This document shows, piece after piece, positions 23,564-32,433 of a stretch of DNA of 51,355 bases (position 1 is the first letter of the stretch; the number at the start of each line of letters is the position of its first letter). The notes beneath the pieces were generated by a model that saw nothing but the letters and a program-made list of their open reading frames with translations, did no database searches and was not told the origin of the DNA. The position numbers and the translations under genes are program-made. Source of the stretch: an uncultured Mucilaginibacter sp. (lineage in GTDB: Bacteria > Bacteroidota > Bacteroidia > Sphingobacteriales > Sphingobacteriaceae); assembly GCA_903863845.1 (NCBI GenBank), contig CAIPDP010000197.1, positions 1 to 51,355 of the forward strand, in the 5' to 3' direction.

Positions 23564-25612
23564 CTAATGTACAGGACTGTATTGCTGATGTATCGTATCG
23601 GGGATGATATGACTGCCACTGCTAATGATCGAATTCTTACGCTTAAACTGCTCAAAGGCATTCTTCAATTGGTTCAGTTTATCGTCGTCCTGTAAAGGAT
23701 CTTCACCCAATTCGGCATTTAACTTAAACAGGTTATCTCCATTTAAGTGATATTCACCCATGATGAAATCGATCAAGTCGGTTTTCGTCTGCAGCAGGGG
23801 ATAGTTATGAACGTTCTCGAAATTACGATTAGTATCCAGTCCCTGGCCAAGCCAGCTCACCAATGATGGGCCTTTGATCTTATAGTTGTGATGCAGGTAG
23901 GCTAAAAGACTTGGGCTGATATCAAAATGGGTAGAAACCGAAGCTATTTGGGTGGTACGTTTAAGCAGGGGCGAATAGATGATGAGCGGCACGTGATACC
24001 TGTCGATCTTATCACTCATTGGTATTTCAGGCATACGATGGTCACCAGTGATCAGGAAGATCGTATTATTGTAATCACTGCGTTTGCGGTATTCATTAAA
24101 AAAACCGCGCAAGGCATCGTCCAGATACAATATACTGGCATATTGCAACTTGTAATTGCGGCACTCGGCTTTCCTGGTATCGTTAAAACCGAGCTCGGTC
24201 ATGCGCTGTTCAAAGCGCTGAAGGTATTTGGTCTCTTCGTTGATTGCAAATGGGCTGTGAGTTGATACCGTGAGGATGACACTCAACTGTGGTGCACCGG
24301 CATTTTGATCGCGTGTTACCAGGTAGTGTCTGAATAGTTCTTTATCATTATATCCCCATGAAAAGCCATTTGGAGCAGGTAACTTAACATAGCCTGCAGG
24401 GAATGATTTTTGGTCGTTCAACTCGTCGATCGAGTTTTTATGCAAAAAGGTGGCCATGTTATCGAAACTGGCATCACCGCCATAATAAAAAGATGTATGG
24501 TAGCCATTATATTTTAACAGGCTGAGCAGCGACAAATGGTTCGGCATGCCATCACCAAGCGCCAGAAAGCCGTTTTTGGCAAAGGGGAGCGAACCTAAAA
24601 TAGATGGTAATACTGCAAACGTACGGCCACCCTCGCTCAGGAAGTTTTTCCAATACAAACTCTTGCCGGAAAGCGAATCAATAAATGGTGTAAAGTTACC
24701 CAGGTATGCGCCGTCGTTGGTAAATGCTCGGCCTAAACCTTCTACCAAAATGATGACGATGTGAGGTGGTTCTTTAGCGGGATTAAAATAAGGGGAAAGA
24801 ACATCATTACCGGTATCGCTGTGTAAAAAAGGGAAGTTATGAGGATCGGTATATTTAAATTCTATTGTCTTTTTAGTGTCGTTATTGTCGTAGTCGTTGA
24901 TGTAATTGTCGGCATAAATATCCAATTCCTCTTTGCCGGGAAAAAAGTGCTTGTATGAGGCAGCCCAGAAGTGGTCGGATTTATTGATCACCAGGTTATT
25001 AGCAAAATCCGATTTGAAATTCCCCGGTTTAATCAATGCTCCGGCATTGGTTGCTAAAATTACCAGGGAGGCCAGGGGCAAACTTAATACGATGAACCAG
25101 TTGATCCTGATCCGCTTAGGTAAATACCATAGTGCCGAAATGGTGGCAGTAATCAATAATATAAATCCTAGTATCTGCATAAAGCTGACACCACCGGCTG
25201 CACCAACAGTTTGCTTGATATCTGCCAGTGAATAGCTGTACAGATCGGCGCCAAGCGGCACCAGTGCTGTGGTAAAATACGAGATCAGTCCTAATTGCAG
25301 TATAGCTTGTAAAACAATGGCAATGATATAGGTTATACGGGCTAGTTTAGGACTGATGAAATACAAAATAATATATCCAACAAAGAAGAAAATAAGCTCT
25401 TTAAACCAGAATAGTATATCGTTTACAAATGCCCAAAATAAAATACTGCCAAAATTTTGAGGAAACTCGTGCACAAACCCGTTATAGATCAGTTCGAAAA
25501 AACTGAGAATAAATACCAGGATCAGCCAGGTAAGCGAGAGAGAAGCAAATGAATTTGCCGCCGGATTAAATTTCGACGATAGCTTTTTTGCTTTAGGTTT
25601 TTTATTTTCCAT
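23564..25612 (-). CDS. LTA-synthase-like sulfatase-fold membrane enzyme
   Basis: 682 residues. Five predicted membrane helices occupy about 25-200 (LTWLILVFILSFFELIYNGF, ELIFFFVGYIILYFISP, YIIAIVLQAILQLGLISYF, FMQILGFILLITATISALWYL, WFIVLSLPLASLVILATNAG). The extracytoplasmic alkaline-phosphatase-like domain starts PPHIVIILVEGLGRAF, with a metal Glu; EGGRTFAVLPSILGS carries the expected nucleophile Thr, and FLITGDHRMPE holds the metal Asp and His. Such enzymes transfer phosphoglycerol or phosphoethanolamine to glycans or lipids. It is the last gene of the RR-HEAT-GT2 operon (11-nt gap), so decoration of the polymer made by the GT2 is likely. Confidence 0.88.
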   Translation of the reverse strand: MENKKPKAKKLSSKFNPAANSFASLSLTWLILVFILSFFELIYNGFVHEFPQNFGSILFWAFVNDILFWFKELIFFFVGYIILYFISPKLARITYIIAIVLQAILQLGLISYFTTALVPLGADLYSYSLADIKQTVGAAGGVSFMQILGFILLITATISALWYLPKRIRINWFIVLSLPLASLVILATNAGALIKPGNFKSDFANNLVINKSDHFWAASYKHFFPGKEELDIYADNYINDYDNNDTKKTIEFKYTDPHNFPFLHSDTGNDVLSPYFNPAKEPPHIVIILVEGLGRAFTNDGAYLGNFTPFIDSLSGKSLYWKNFLSEGGRTFAVLPSILGSLPFAKNGFLALGDGMPNHLSLLSLLKYNGYHTSFYYGGDASFDNMATFLHKNSIDELNDQKSFPAGYVKLPAPNGFSWGYNDKELFRHYLVTRDQNAGAPQLSVILTVSTHSPFAINEETKYLQRFEQRMTELGFNDTRKAECRNYKLQYASILYLDDALRGFFNEYRKRSDYNNTIFLITGDHRMPEIPMSDKIDRYHVPLIIYSPLLKRTTQIASVSTHFDISPSLLAYLHHNYKIKGPSLVSWLGQGLDTNRNFENVHNYPLLQTKTDLIDFIMGEYHLNGDNLFKLNAELGEDPLQDDDKLNQLKNAFEQFKRKNSIISSGSHIIPDTIHQQYSPVH

Positions 25613-25623
25613 TTGTCCGCCTG

Positions 25624-27051
25624 TTACCTGGGATTTTTATTGGCAGCGAATCCCTGTCTCGTCATTTCGCCCCATGAATTTTGTTTTCTTAGTAAGCTGA
25701 TATTTCCGAGTACAGCCGACCAGACAACAAACGGGTGGAAAATAAACGGCTCAAGAATAGCTACTAATACCAGTTTCAGGATGTCTTTTCGTTGTTTGTA
25801 CTGGTTATAGGTGAGTACTTCCATTAATATAGCAAAAATGGAATATAGGATACCGATACAAATAACCCCGATCATGATAACTACTGCCGACCAATTGATG
25901 GCATAGGTAAAAAAGTAAATAATGATACCTATTGTACCTAAAAACTCGATAATAGGCGCCAAAAATTCAAAGAAGAACCAATACGGATAGCTTAACATAC
26001 CCAGTATGCCGTAATTGGGGTTGAAAAACATTTTTTTATGGGAGCGGAGCGTCTCGATAGTGCCGCGGGTCCAGCGATTACGCTGGCGGCCAAGAATACG
26101 GTAACTGGATGGCGCTTCTGTCCAGCAAAGCGGATCGGGAATAAAGCCAACTTTATAGGGTTCTTCACGTTCTTCCATATACCGGCGCATCCTTACAACC
26201 AGTTCCATATCTTCTCCTACGGTATCGGTATGGTAACCTCCGCAGTTGATCACGATCTCGCGATCAAATGCACCAAATGCACCTGATATCAGCAACAAAC
26301 CATTGAGGCGTGTCCATGCCATACGGCTAAGCAGAAACGCACGAATATATTCTAAGGTCTGGATACGCGGTAGAAACTTTTTAGGCAAATGTACCTTTAC
26401 CAGCCTGCCTCCTTCAATTTCGCAACTGTTTGCAACCCGAACAACACCACCCGCTGCAATTACCCGGTGTGTTGACGATTCGAGGAAAGGTTTTGCAAGT
26501 TTTAAAATAGCGTCCTGTTCTAATACACAATCAACATCAATACAAACAAAGTAATCGCTGCGGGCTATATTGATGCCCACATTAAGGGCGTCTGCTTTGC
26601 CACCATTCTCTTTGTCGACAACGGTTAGTTTCCGGTATACCGGATTATGGCTACGGTATATGCCATTTACTTTTTTAGTTTTTATCAGTTGGGTAACATA
26701 AAAGTCTGCCTTGTACAGATCATAGGCTTTTATCAGTTGTTCAAGCGTATCATCTTTACTTCCATCGTTGATCACAATTAGATCGAGGTTATTGTAGTGT
26801 AGCGATAGCAACGAACGCACATTTTCGATGATCGTTGGGCCCTCATTGTATGCCGGAGCAAGTATGCTCATCGTTGGTGCTTCTGTCGATGAGGCCAGCA
26901 TCCTGTAGTCGGTAAAACTATTTTTGTGCAGGTACGATCTGGTTTCCAATATCGAAAAAGCCCCTATGAGTAAATAAAAGGTCAATAGTATCATCGAATA
27001 AACCAGGATACCATAAGTAAAAACGTGTAACAGGAAGGTTTGCCAACTCAT
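25624..27051 (-). CDS. Processive family 2 glycosyltransferase (PgaC/BcsA-like)
   Basis: 475 residues. An N-terminal helix (ILVYSMILLTFYLLIGAFSIL) is followed by a cytoplasmic GT-A domain with SILAPAYNEGPTIIENVRSLLSL and IDVDCVLEQDA (D-x-D); GEDMELVVRMRR holds the acceptor-site Asp and QRNRWTRG is the processive Q-x-x-R-W motif. At least three C-terminal membrane segments follow. Together these mark a membrane synthase that polymerises a sugar from a nucleotide donor, like poly-N-acetylglucosamine or cellulose synthases. Its ATG overlaps the HEAT gene stop by 4 nt. No deacetylase (PgaB) is present, and polymer identity cannot be told from sequence. Confidence 0.92.
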   Translation of the reverse strand: MSWQTFLLHVFTYGILVYSMILLTFYLLIGAFSILETRSYLHKNSFTDYRMLASSTEAPTMSILAPAYNEGPTIIENVRSLLSLHYNNLDLIVINDGSKDDTLEQLIKAYDLYKADFYVTQLIKTKKVNGIYRSHNPVYRKLTVVDKENGGKADALNVGINIARSDYFVCIDVDCVLEQDAILKLAKPFLESSTHRVIAAGGVVRVANSCEIEGGRLVKVHLPKKFLPRIQTLEYIRAFLLSRMAWTRLNGLLLISGAFGAFDREIVINCGGYHTDTVGEDMELVVRMRRYMEEREEPYKVGFIPDPLCWTEAPSSYRILGRQRNRWTRGTIETLRSHKKMFFNPNYGILGMLSYPYWFFFEFLAPIIEFLGTIGIIIYFFTYAINWSAVVIMIGVICIGILYSIFAILMEVLTYNQYKQRKDILKLVLVAILEPFIFHPFVVWSAVLGNISLLRKQNSWGEMTRQGFAANKNPR

Positions 27052-28151
27052 ACAGACATTTCTCTTTTAATGTGCATTACTATTTCTGTTATATCCTGTT
27101 CAGATTGCTCCGAATAGGCTTCTAAAGCAGCCATGCCATTATTGCTGGCATGTGCCAAAGCACGGGCCGCATCCAATTTCAATTGGTCGCTTTCATGATT
27201 CAACAAATCGGTTAAAAATAATATGTCACGCTCAGTACCAAGTGTTTGCATCACCCTGATCATTGCCAGCTGATGTTTAAGGCTTTCTTTCAAAAAGCGA
27301 CCTATCAAATGGTCGGATGTTTCATCGGTATAGATCTCGTTTAGGCAAAGAATAGCTTCGAGTCGCACTTTGGCATCGCTATGGTCAAGGCACTTTGCTA
27401 TCGCATCATGTTGTTCAAACCTATTGTAATTACGGGCCAGTTTTAATGCAAAAACCGCTACACTACTGTTTTTTGACTCAAACCAGGGTGTGGTATCGAT
27501 AGAAGATGGAGGCAAATGGGAAAGTAACTGTAATAATTTGATTTGCTGCCAGTCGGATATCGGATAGGCAATGGTGTCTAAAAACGACAAACCTTCAAAA
27601 CCATTGAACTGCACCAGTGCCGATTGTGCTTCCATGCGCACATATTCATTAGGATCGTTGATGAAAAGGTGCAGATGATCCACCAACTCAGAAATCTGCA
27701 TAGTTGTCAGTTCATGAATAGCTTTCGCTCTAATGTACCATTTCAGGTGATTTAAATTTCTGATAGCGTATTTGTCGAGTTCAAAAAGGCGGTACAGATC
27801 TATGAGGTTATCGGCAGCAGCCCCGCTGATATTCTTCTTGGCTGAGATAATTTCTTCCGTTAATATCTTTCTGAAATACCTGTTCTTTTTTAAGTTATCA
27901 GAACCCAGGGTTTCTTCGATGAACATATCATCGATCTTTTCCTCATCGTCAAATACGGCCTTATGGATCAGGGTGTCGGATTTCGACCTCCAGTAGGTAT
28001 GCTTTTTTTCGTGACCTGCTTTAACAAGCAGGTACAATAACATAAAGCTTAACAGGCATACCATCAAGATCACAATAGCAAGTAGAGCTATTGATTGTAT
28101 ATCCCAATAGATAATGAAGGAGGAGTATAAATGTGTTTTAATGGTTAACAC
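27048..28151 (-). CDS. Membrane-anchored HEAT-repeat protein
   Basis: 367 residues. One membrane segment (about 15-45: IQSIALLAIVILMVCLLSFMLLYLLV) precedes a cytoplasmic domain of HEAT-like repeats, for example DPNEYVRMEAQSALVQFNGFEGLSFLDT, HSDAKVRLEAILCLNEIYTDETSD and HESDQLKLDAARALAHASNNGMAALEAY. HEAT solenoids bind other proteins. It lies between a single-domain response regulator (25 nt upstream) and the glycosyltransferase (4-nt overlap), so it may pass the regulator's state to the synthase. That role is inferred from gene order only. Confidence 0.85.
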   Translation of the reverse strand: MLTIKTHLYSSFIIYWDIQSIALLAIVILMVCLLSFMLLYLLVKAGHEKKHTYWRSKSDTLIHKAVFDDEEKIDDMFIEETLGSDNLKKNRYFRKILTEEIISAKKNISGAAADNLIDLYRLFELDKYAIRNLNHLKWYIRAKAIHELTTMQISELVDHLHLFINDPNEYVRMEAQSALVQFNGFEGLSFLDTIAYPISDWQQIKLLQLLSHLPPSSIDTTPWFESKNSSVAVFALKLARNYNRFEQHDAIAKCLDHSDAKVRLEAILCLNEIYTDETSDHLIGRFLKESLKHQLAMIRVMQTLGTERDILFLTDLLNHESDQLKLDAARALAHASNNGMAALEAYSEQSEQDITEIVMHIKREMSV

Positions 28152-28176
28152 AGTAGTTTTGTTTAAATCAATAGAT

Positions 28177-28545
28177 CTATTTCGCCAATGTCAGGTCAAA
28201 GCGTCGTACCCGCACAGAAAGTTCATTCGGACTGAATGGCTTGGTCATGTAGTCGTCGGCACCAAGTTGAAATGCTTCAAGAACTACATTTTCCTGACCC
28301 ATTCCGGACAATATGATAACCGGTGTACCTTTTGGATATTTCTTTTTTACCGCACTCACTACTTCTAAACCTGATAAATAGGGCATCATGATATCGGTTA
28401 TTACCAGGTCAGGTTTAAACTCATCCAGTTTACCAACAGCTTCTCTTCCGTCGTGCGAGATGACCACATCGTGGCCGTCTTTTTTAAGTCGGAACTCAAG
28501 CATTTTTACCATTAATTGGTCATCCTCAGCTACTAATATCTTCAT
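28177..28545 (-). CDS. Single-domain response regulator
   Basis: 122 residues, a receiver domain without an output domain: acidic pocket D8/D9 in ILVAEDDQ, phosphoacceptor D51 in DLVITDIMMP, S80 in IILSG and K102 in YMTKPFSP. The C-terminus stops 20 residues after the Lys, so there is no DNA-binding or enzymatic part. It is the first gene of the HEAT-GT2-sulfatase operon, so it probably acts by protein contact, comparable in plan to other receiver-controlled exopolysaccharide systems. No cognate histidine kinase is next to it. Confidence 0.92.
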   Translation of the reverse strand: MKILVAEDDQLMVKMLEFRLKKDGHDVVISHDGREAVGKLDEFKPDLVITDIMMPYLSGLEVVSAVKKKYPKGTPVIILSGMGQENVVLEAFQLGADDYMTKPFSPNELSVRVRRFDLTLAK

Positions 28546-28957
28546 GATTCAATATTTAGATACGGTTATTAAACAGGTTAATTTGAATAGTTTAAACGCA
28601 AATAAAACGTCGTAATTCGTTTATACGGAAACAACTGTTAATGGTTAGGGTAATTGATCAACAAAAAATAGAAGCAGGCGTATTTACAGGTATTTGGTAT
28701 GCAACGAGAAAGGTGCAATACCAGCGTCATTAACCGGGCCAAAAAGGATCAATTGCAGAGGGGGCACATAATTTGCAAACGCTAAGGTTAAAGGCTTTTA
28801 CAAGTCAGGAAATTTGGCGAATAGTGCTTTTGGCAGGATAAAGTTGTAGTTCTCACAAATCTTCAATCCTTAAAACTTATTTTCTGATCGATTTTTTGAT
28901 TCATAGGTAATCAGGAAATAGACCTCCAAATTCAACCCAATCAACTAACTTTGCATT
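28546..28957. other. Divergent spacer between response regulator and CBS gene
   Basis: 412 nt with no coding ORF seen. The plus-strand end holds a perfect -7 element, TAACTTTG (28946-28953), 4 nt before the CBS ATG. No consensus promoter stands out for the minus-strand regulator. Confidence 0.5.
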
Positions 28958-30319
28958 ATGTGGCACAATAATATACTCGAAACCATTGGCAATACGCCTT
29001 TGGTAAAGCTCAACAAGATAGTGGCCGATATACCGGCAACAGTTTTGGCTAAGGTAGAAACTACCAATCCGGGAAACTCGATTAAAGATCGTATGGCGCT
29101 GAAGATGATCGAAGATGCCGAAAAAAACGGGCAGTTAAAGCCCGGAGGTACCATTATCGAAGGTACTTCGGGCAATACCGGGATGGGCTTAGCCATTGCA
29201 GCGGTGATCAAAGGGTATAAATGTATTTTCACTAGTACCGACAAGCAAAGCAAGGAAAAATTCGATGCGCTGCGGGCCTTTGGGGCCGAGGTGATCGTTT
29301 GCCCAACCAATGTTGAACCTGAAGATGCACGTTCGTACTATTCAGTTTCCTCAAGATTGGAGCGCGAGACGCCAAATGCCTGGAAACCCAATCAATATGA
29401 TAACCTGTCAAATTCGGTCGCACATTATGAGTCGACCGGCCCTGAAATTTGGGAACAAACAGAGGGTAAGATCACGCATTTAGTTGCAGGAGTAGGCACT
29501 GGTGGTACGATATCAGGAATTGCGAGGTATTTGAAAGAAAAGAATCCGGAAATCAAGGTGATCGGTATCGATACCTATGGTTCGGTTTTTAAAAAGTATA
29601 AAGAAACTGGCATTTTTGATAAGGACGAGGTTTATCCATACATCACCGAAGGTATTGGCGAGGACTTTCTGCCTAAGAATGTTGATTTCAGCCTGATCGA
29701 TCATTTTGAAAAGGTGACCGATAAAGATGCAGCATTGATGACGCGCGAGATCGCTTTGCAGGAAGGTATTTTTGCCGGTAATTCAACAGGTTCGGCTGTA
29801 GCCGGCGTATTGCAGTTGAAAGAATGGTTCAAAAAAGACGATGTGGTGGTCATCATTTTCCCTGATCATGGCTCGCGGTATATGGGCAAAATGTATAATG
29901 AAGATTGGCTCCGCGAACGTGGTTTCCTGAAAGACGAAAAATTGACAGCCCGCGATATCCTCAAAAAGAAAGAACGACAGGAGATCGTAACCATCGATTG
30001 TGAAAAGAGTGTTTTGGAAGCCATCAATGTGATCAAATCGCTCAATATCTCACAGATACCGGTTACCCAAAAAGGAATGGTTATCGGTAAGGTTACGGAG
30101 AGCAATATCTTGGATGCGCTGCTTGAAAATCCCGCATTAAAATCATACCCGGTTCAAACGATCACTACTGCACCATTTCCTTTTGTTGACCTGAACAGTT
30201 CGATCGACAAGATATCCGCCCTGATCAATAAAGAGAATATTGCGGTGCTGGTGGAAGATGAATCAGGCAGGATAGAGATTATTACGCAGTATGATATTAT
30301 CAATGCGATATCGGGGTAG
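28958..30319 (+). CDS. cbs: Cystathionine beta-synthase with C-terminal CBS domains
   Basis: 453 residues. A fold-type II PLP domain fills about 1-320: ETIGNTPLVKLNKI, then NPGNSIKDRMALKMIE with the PLP-binding Lys, the EGTSGNTGMGLA substrate loop, GVGTGGTISGIARYLKE (phosphate cradle) and GNSTGSAVAG. A pair of CBS domains follows (about 335-453: SVLEAINVIKSLNISQIPVTQKGMVIGKVTESNI). It condenses serine or O-acetylserine with homocysteine or sulfide; the CBS pair suggests the cystathionine route with allosteric control, but a cysteine synthase role is not excluded. The -7 element TAACTTTG sits 4 nt before the ATG, implying a leaderless or very short-leader mRNA. Confidence 0.9.
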   Translation: MWHNNILETIGNTPLVKLNKIVADIPATVLAKVETTNPGNSIKDRMALKMIEDAEKNGQLKPGGTIIEGTSGNTGMGLAIAAVIKGYKCIFTSTDKQSKEKFDALRAFGAEVIVCPTNVEPEDARSYYSVSSRLERETPNAWKPNQYDNLSNSVAHYESTGPEIWEQTEGKITHLVAGVGTGGTISGIARYLKEKNPEIKVIGIDTYGSVFKKYKETGIFDKDEVYPYITEGIGEDFLPKNVDFSLIDHFEKVTDKDAALMTREIALQEGIFAGNSTGSAVAGVLQLKEWFKKDDVVVIIFPDHGSRYMGKMYNEDWLRERGFLKDEKLTARDILKKKERQEIVTIDCEKSVLEAINVIKSLNISQIPVTQKGMVIGKVTESNILDALLENPALKSYPVQTITTAPFPFVDLNSSIDKISALINKENIAVLVEDESGRIEIITQYDIINAISG

Positions 30320-30383
30320 GTGAGCGAGGTTAAAGGGAATAGAGAAAGTTTTATTTTAATTGCAGCCCTGTACTGCAGTTAGA

Positions 30384-30749
30384 TTAACTTATTGGATTAA
30401 GTGTAGTCAGACCTTCAACTCTTTCGAAATCTTGTAAATTCCTGGTGCAAATAGATAGTTTATTTATCTGTGCGGTAGCTGCTATGATGCTATCCCAGAG
30501 GCTCAAATTGTATTTTTTACGGTTCTTTATAGCTAAATCGAAGATTTCCTGTGAAGGTGAAATAATTGGAATAAGTTCGAAGATACTCGTAAAATATAAT
30601 TCCTCGTCAGAAGTTATTTTATGATAACCCAGCACTTCAACTCTGGAGATAGCAGATACAAAGACAGTATCAGCTACAAACAGTAATCTCAGGTAGTTGT
30701 ATTCTGGTAAATAGGAATATACAATAATATTACTGTCAATTAACTGCAT
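30384..30749 (-). CDS. VapC-like PIN-domain toxin
   Basis: 121 residues, one PIN domain. Acidic residues are at the expected places: D5 in LIDSNIIVYSY, Glu in ISRVEVLGYHK, Asp in LSLWDSIIAATAQ, and a final Asp in CTRNLQDFERV. PIN toxins are magnesium-dependent RNases, often cutting tRNA or rRNA. The upstream 78-residue gene ends 3 nt before this start, the usual antitoxin-toxin order. It is convergent with the CBS gene. Family is good; target unknown. Confidence 0.87.
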   Translation of the reverse strand: MQLIDSNIIVYSYLPEYNYLRLLFVADTVFVSAISRVEVLGYHKITSDEELYFTSIFELIPIISPSQEIFDLAIKNRKKYNLSLWDSIIAATAQINKLSICTRNLQDFERVEGLTTLNPIS

Positions 30750-30752
30750 ATG

Positions 30753-30989
30753 TTATTGGGAAAAGGGGAGTTCACGCTCTGCACGTACAGTTTTTTCCCA
30801 TTCGGCAGCGTCCGGAAACGAAGTAGGACTATTGGCTTTGAAACTTAATATTCGCTGTTTCAGGTTTTCAATTTCATCATCATCAAGCTTTGTTTTTTTT
30901 CGTTGCTCGACTGGGATATTGAGTTTTTTTGCCAGCGCAATAATCTTCGCTATACTATGCTCATTATTTGTTTTTAAGATAATTTCCAT
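30753..30989 (-). CDS. Small antitoxin partner of the PIN toxin
   Basis: 78 residues with no strong domain. The N-terminal half (MEIILKTNNEHSIAKIIALAKKLNIPVEQ) is strand-helix and could dimerise. The C-terminal half is charged (KKTKLDDDEIENLKQRILSFK, then AEWEKTVRAERELPFSQ), fitting a flexible tail that plugs a PIN active site. It precedes the toxin by 3 nt. The role as antitoxin is assigned by position, size and charge. Confidence 0.7.
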   Translation of the reverse strand: MEIILKTNNEHSIAKIIALAKKLNIPVEQRKKTKLDDDEIENLKQRILSFKANSPTSFPDAAEWEKTVRAERELPFSQ

Positions 30990-31109
30990 CGCTGCTCAAG
31001 CTAATTTAGAATAAAGATAGGAAAAATCAAGATTCAAATCTTCATACTCATACCTATCGTTTTGTTTAAGGCATCCTACTGATTACCTTTATCCAAATAT
31101 CCTGAACCA

Positions 31110-32000
31110 ATGGACCTGAAAAAGTATCTTCTTTGCTTCCTGTTGATGTGTCTTGGCTGTTATGCTTTTGCCCAGGTTAAAGATTCGACAGTTTTTCTGA
31201 AATGGAAATTGAAACCCGGCGAGGTGCTTGGTTACAAAACCGAAATGAGGGAAATTGATACCGCCAACCACCAGGATATTGACATGAGCGGTATGTGGCG
31301 GTCAATTGGCGGAAAGGACACCAGTAAAATGGCCGATTTGCGCAAGATCATGTCGAAGCTCAACAAAGAGATACAAAATTTTGACATGATCACACAGCTG
31401 ACTGAAAAGCACAAAGGCGTATTTACAGTTGAAATGATGGCTATCAATAAAGACAAGGCCATCCCTGAAATAAAGGCCAAAAATGCTCAGGACTCGTTAA
31501 AGAACATCGGCAAGCTATTAAGTATGCTTACCACCGGCGTAAAACTTCGCGGTGCGGTAAATGAAGACGGCTCGATTCAAAGTTTTTATACCAAAAATGA
31601 CCAGCGCAATCTTCTTAGTATTTTCTTCGAGTTGCCGGCAAAAAAAATAAAGGTGGGTGATACCTGGGCGCTGGATGTACATTTACTTTCTGCTGATGAA
31701 TATTTTGAATGTGACAGCGCTTACAAAAGAAACCAGGTTACCTTTGTGGCACTTGAAAACATCAATGGAGAACATATAGCCACATTGAAATATGATATCC
31801 TTGAATATATGCAGGGCACTTTTCGAATGCCGATGGGGGAAGGGGCGCAACAATTGATGATGAGGATGAGCCACCAAGCTGTTGCCCGTTTTTCAATTGA
31901 GAAAGGCAGGTGGGTTTTTTACGAGGGCGTAATGTCGCTTTCTTCTTCAGGCATGATGAAATCGCAGTCCACTAAAAAGCTATCTCTGGTAGCAAATTGA
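31110..32000 (+). CDS. Secreted protein of unknown function (DUF6263-like)
   Basis: 296 residues with a signal peptide (MDLKKYLLCFLLMCLGCYAFAQ; the Cys is not in a good lipobox). The mature part is predicted beta-rich with a central helical stretch: FLKWKLKPGEVLGYKTEMREID, ITQLTEKHKGVFTVEMMAINKD, LRGAVNEDGSIQSFYTKNDQRNLLSIFFELPAKKIKVGDTWALDVHLLS and a late VARFSIEKGRWVFYEGVMSLSS. The G-x-V-x-x-D-G-x-I and K-x-G-D-T-W patterns resemble DUF6263-type secreted proteins, but I am not certain. It stands alone; no enzymatic motif is visible. Confidence 0.7.
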   Translation: MDLKKYLLCFLLMCLGCYAFAQVKDSTVFLKWKLKPGEVLGYKTEMREIDTANHQDIDMSGMWRSIGGKDTSKMADLRKIMSKLNKEIQNFDMITQLTEKHKGVFTVEMMAINKDKAIPEIKAKNAQDSLKNIGKLLSMLTTGVKLRGAVNEDGSIQSFYTKNDQRNLLSIFFELPAKKIKVGDTWALDVHLLSADEYFECDSAYKRNQVTFVALENINGEHIATLKYDILEYMQGTFRMPMGEGAQQLMMRMSHQAVARFSIEKGRWVFYEGVMSLSSSGMMKSQSTKKLSLVAN

Positions 32001-32005
32001 TAAGC

Positions 32006-32377
32006 CTACCACTTCTTAAATATCACAAATACCGCTAACACGATCAGGCAAAATCCAACCAGATGATTCCATGCCAGTTTTTCTGTTTTAAAGAACAAGG
32101 TAGTGAATAGGATAAAAATGGTTAAAGTGATAGCTTCCTGTATTGTTTTTAGCTGAACCAGGCTATAAGGTCCACCGGTTTCTTCCGAACCTGCCCGGTT
32201 TGCTGGCACCTGGAAAACATATTCAAAAAATGCGATACCCCAACTGATGAGGATGATAGCAAAAAGTCCAAGGTTTTTACTCCATTCAAATTCTTTAAAT
32301 TTCAGGTGACCGTACCAGGCCAGGGTCATGAAGGTATTGGAAATGATCAGGAAAAAGATTGTTTGAAAGCTACGCAT
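32006..32377 (-). CDS. DMT-family small membrane protein (DUF486)
   Basis: 123 residues with four predicted membrane helices (TIFFLIISNTFMTLAWYGHL, LGLFAIILISWGIAFFEYVFQVPA, TLTIFILFTTLFF, HLVGFCLIVLAVFVIF). The sequence ISWGIAFFEYVFQVPANRAG and YSLVQLKTIQEAITL are the DUF486 hallmarks, related to small multidrug-resistance/DMT half-transporters. Transported substance unknown. It is convergent with the secreted unknown, with a 5-nt gap. Confidence 0.87.
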   Translation of the reverse strand: MRSFQTIFFLIISNTFMTLAWYGHLKFKEFEWSKNLGLFAIILISWGIAFFEYVFQVPANRAGSEETGGPYSLVQLKTIQEAITLTIFILFTTLFFKTEKLAWNHLVGFCLIVLAVFVIFKKW

Positions 32378-32433
32378 CAGTTGGAATTTTATCCTAATAA
32401 TGAAACACCCCTAAAATTGTTTTGCGTTGGTCG

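Noticed and set aside
28546..28957. Possible riboswitch upstream of the CBS gene
   Set aside because: No conserved SAM-type or other aptamer core was recognised, and the promoter element directly before the ATG leaves no room for a leader.
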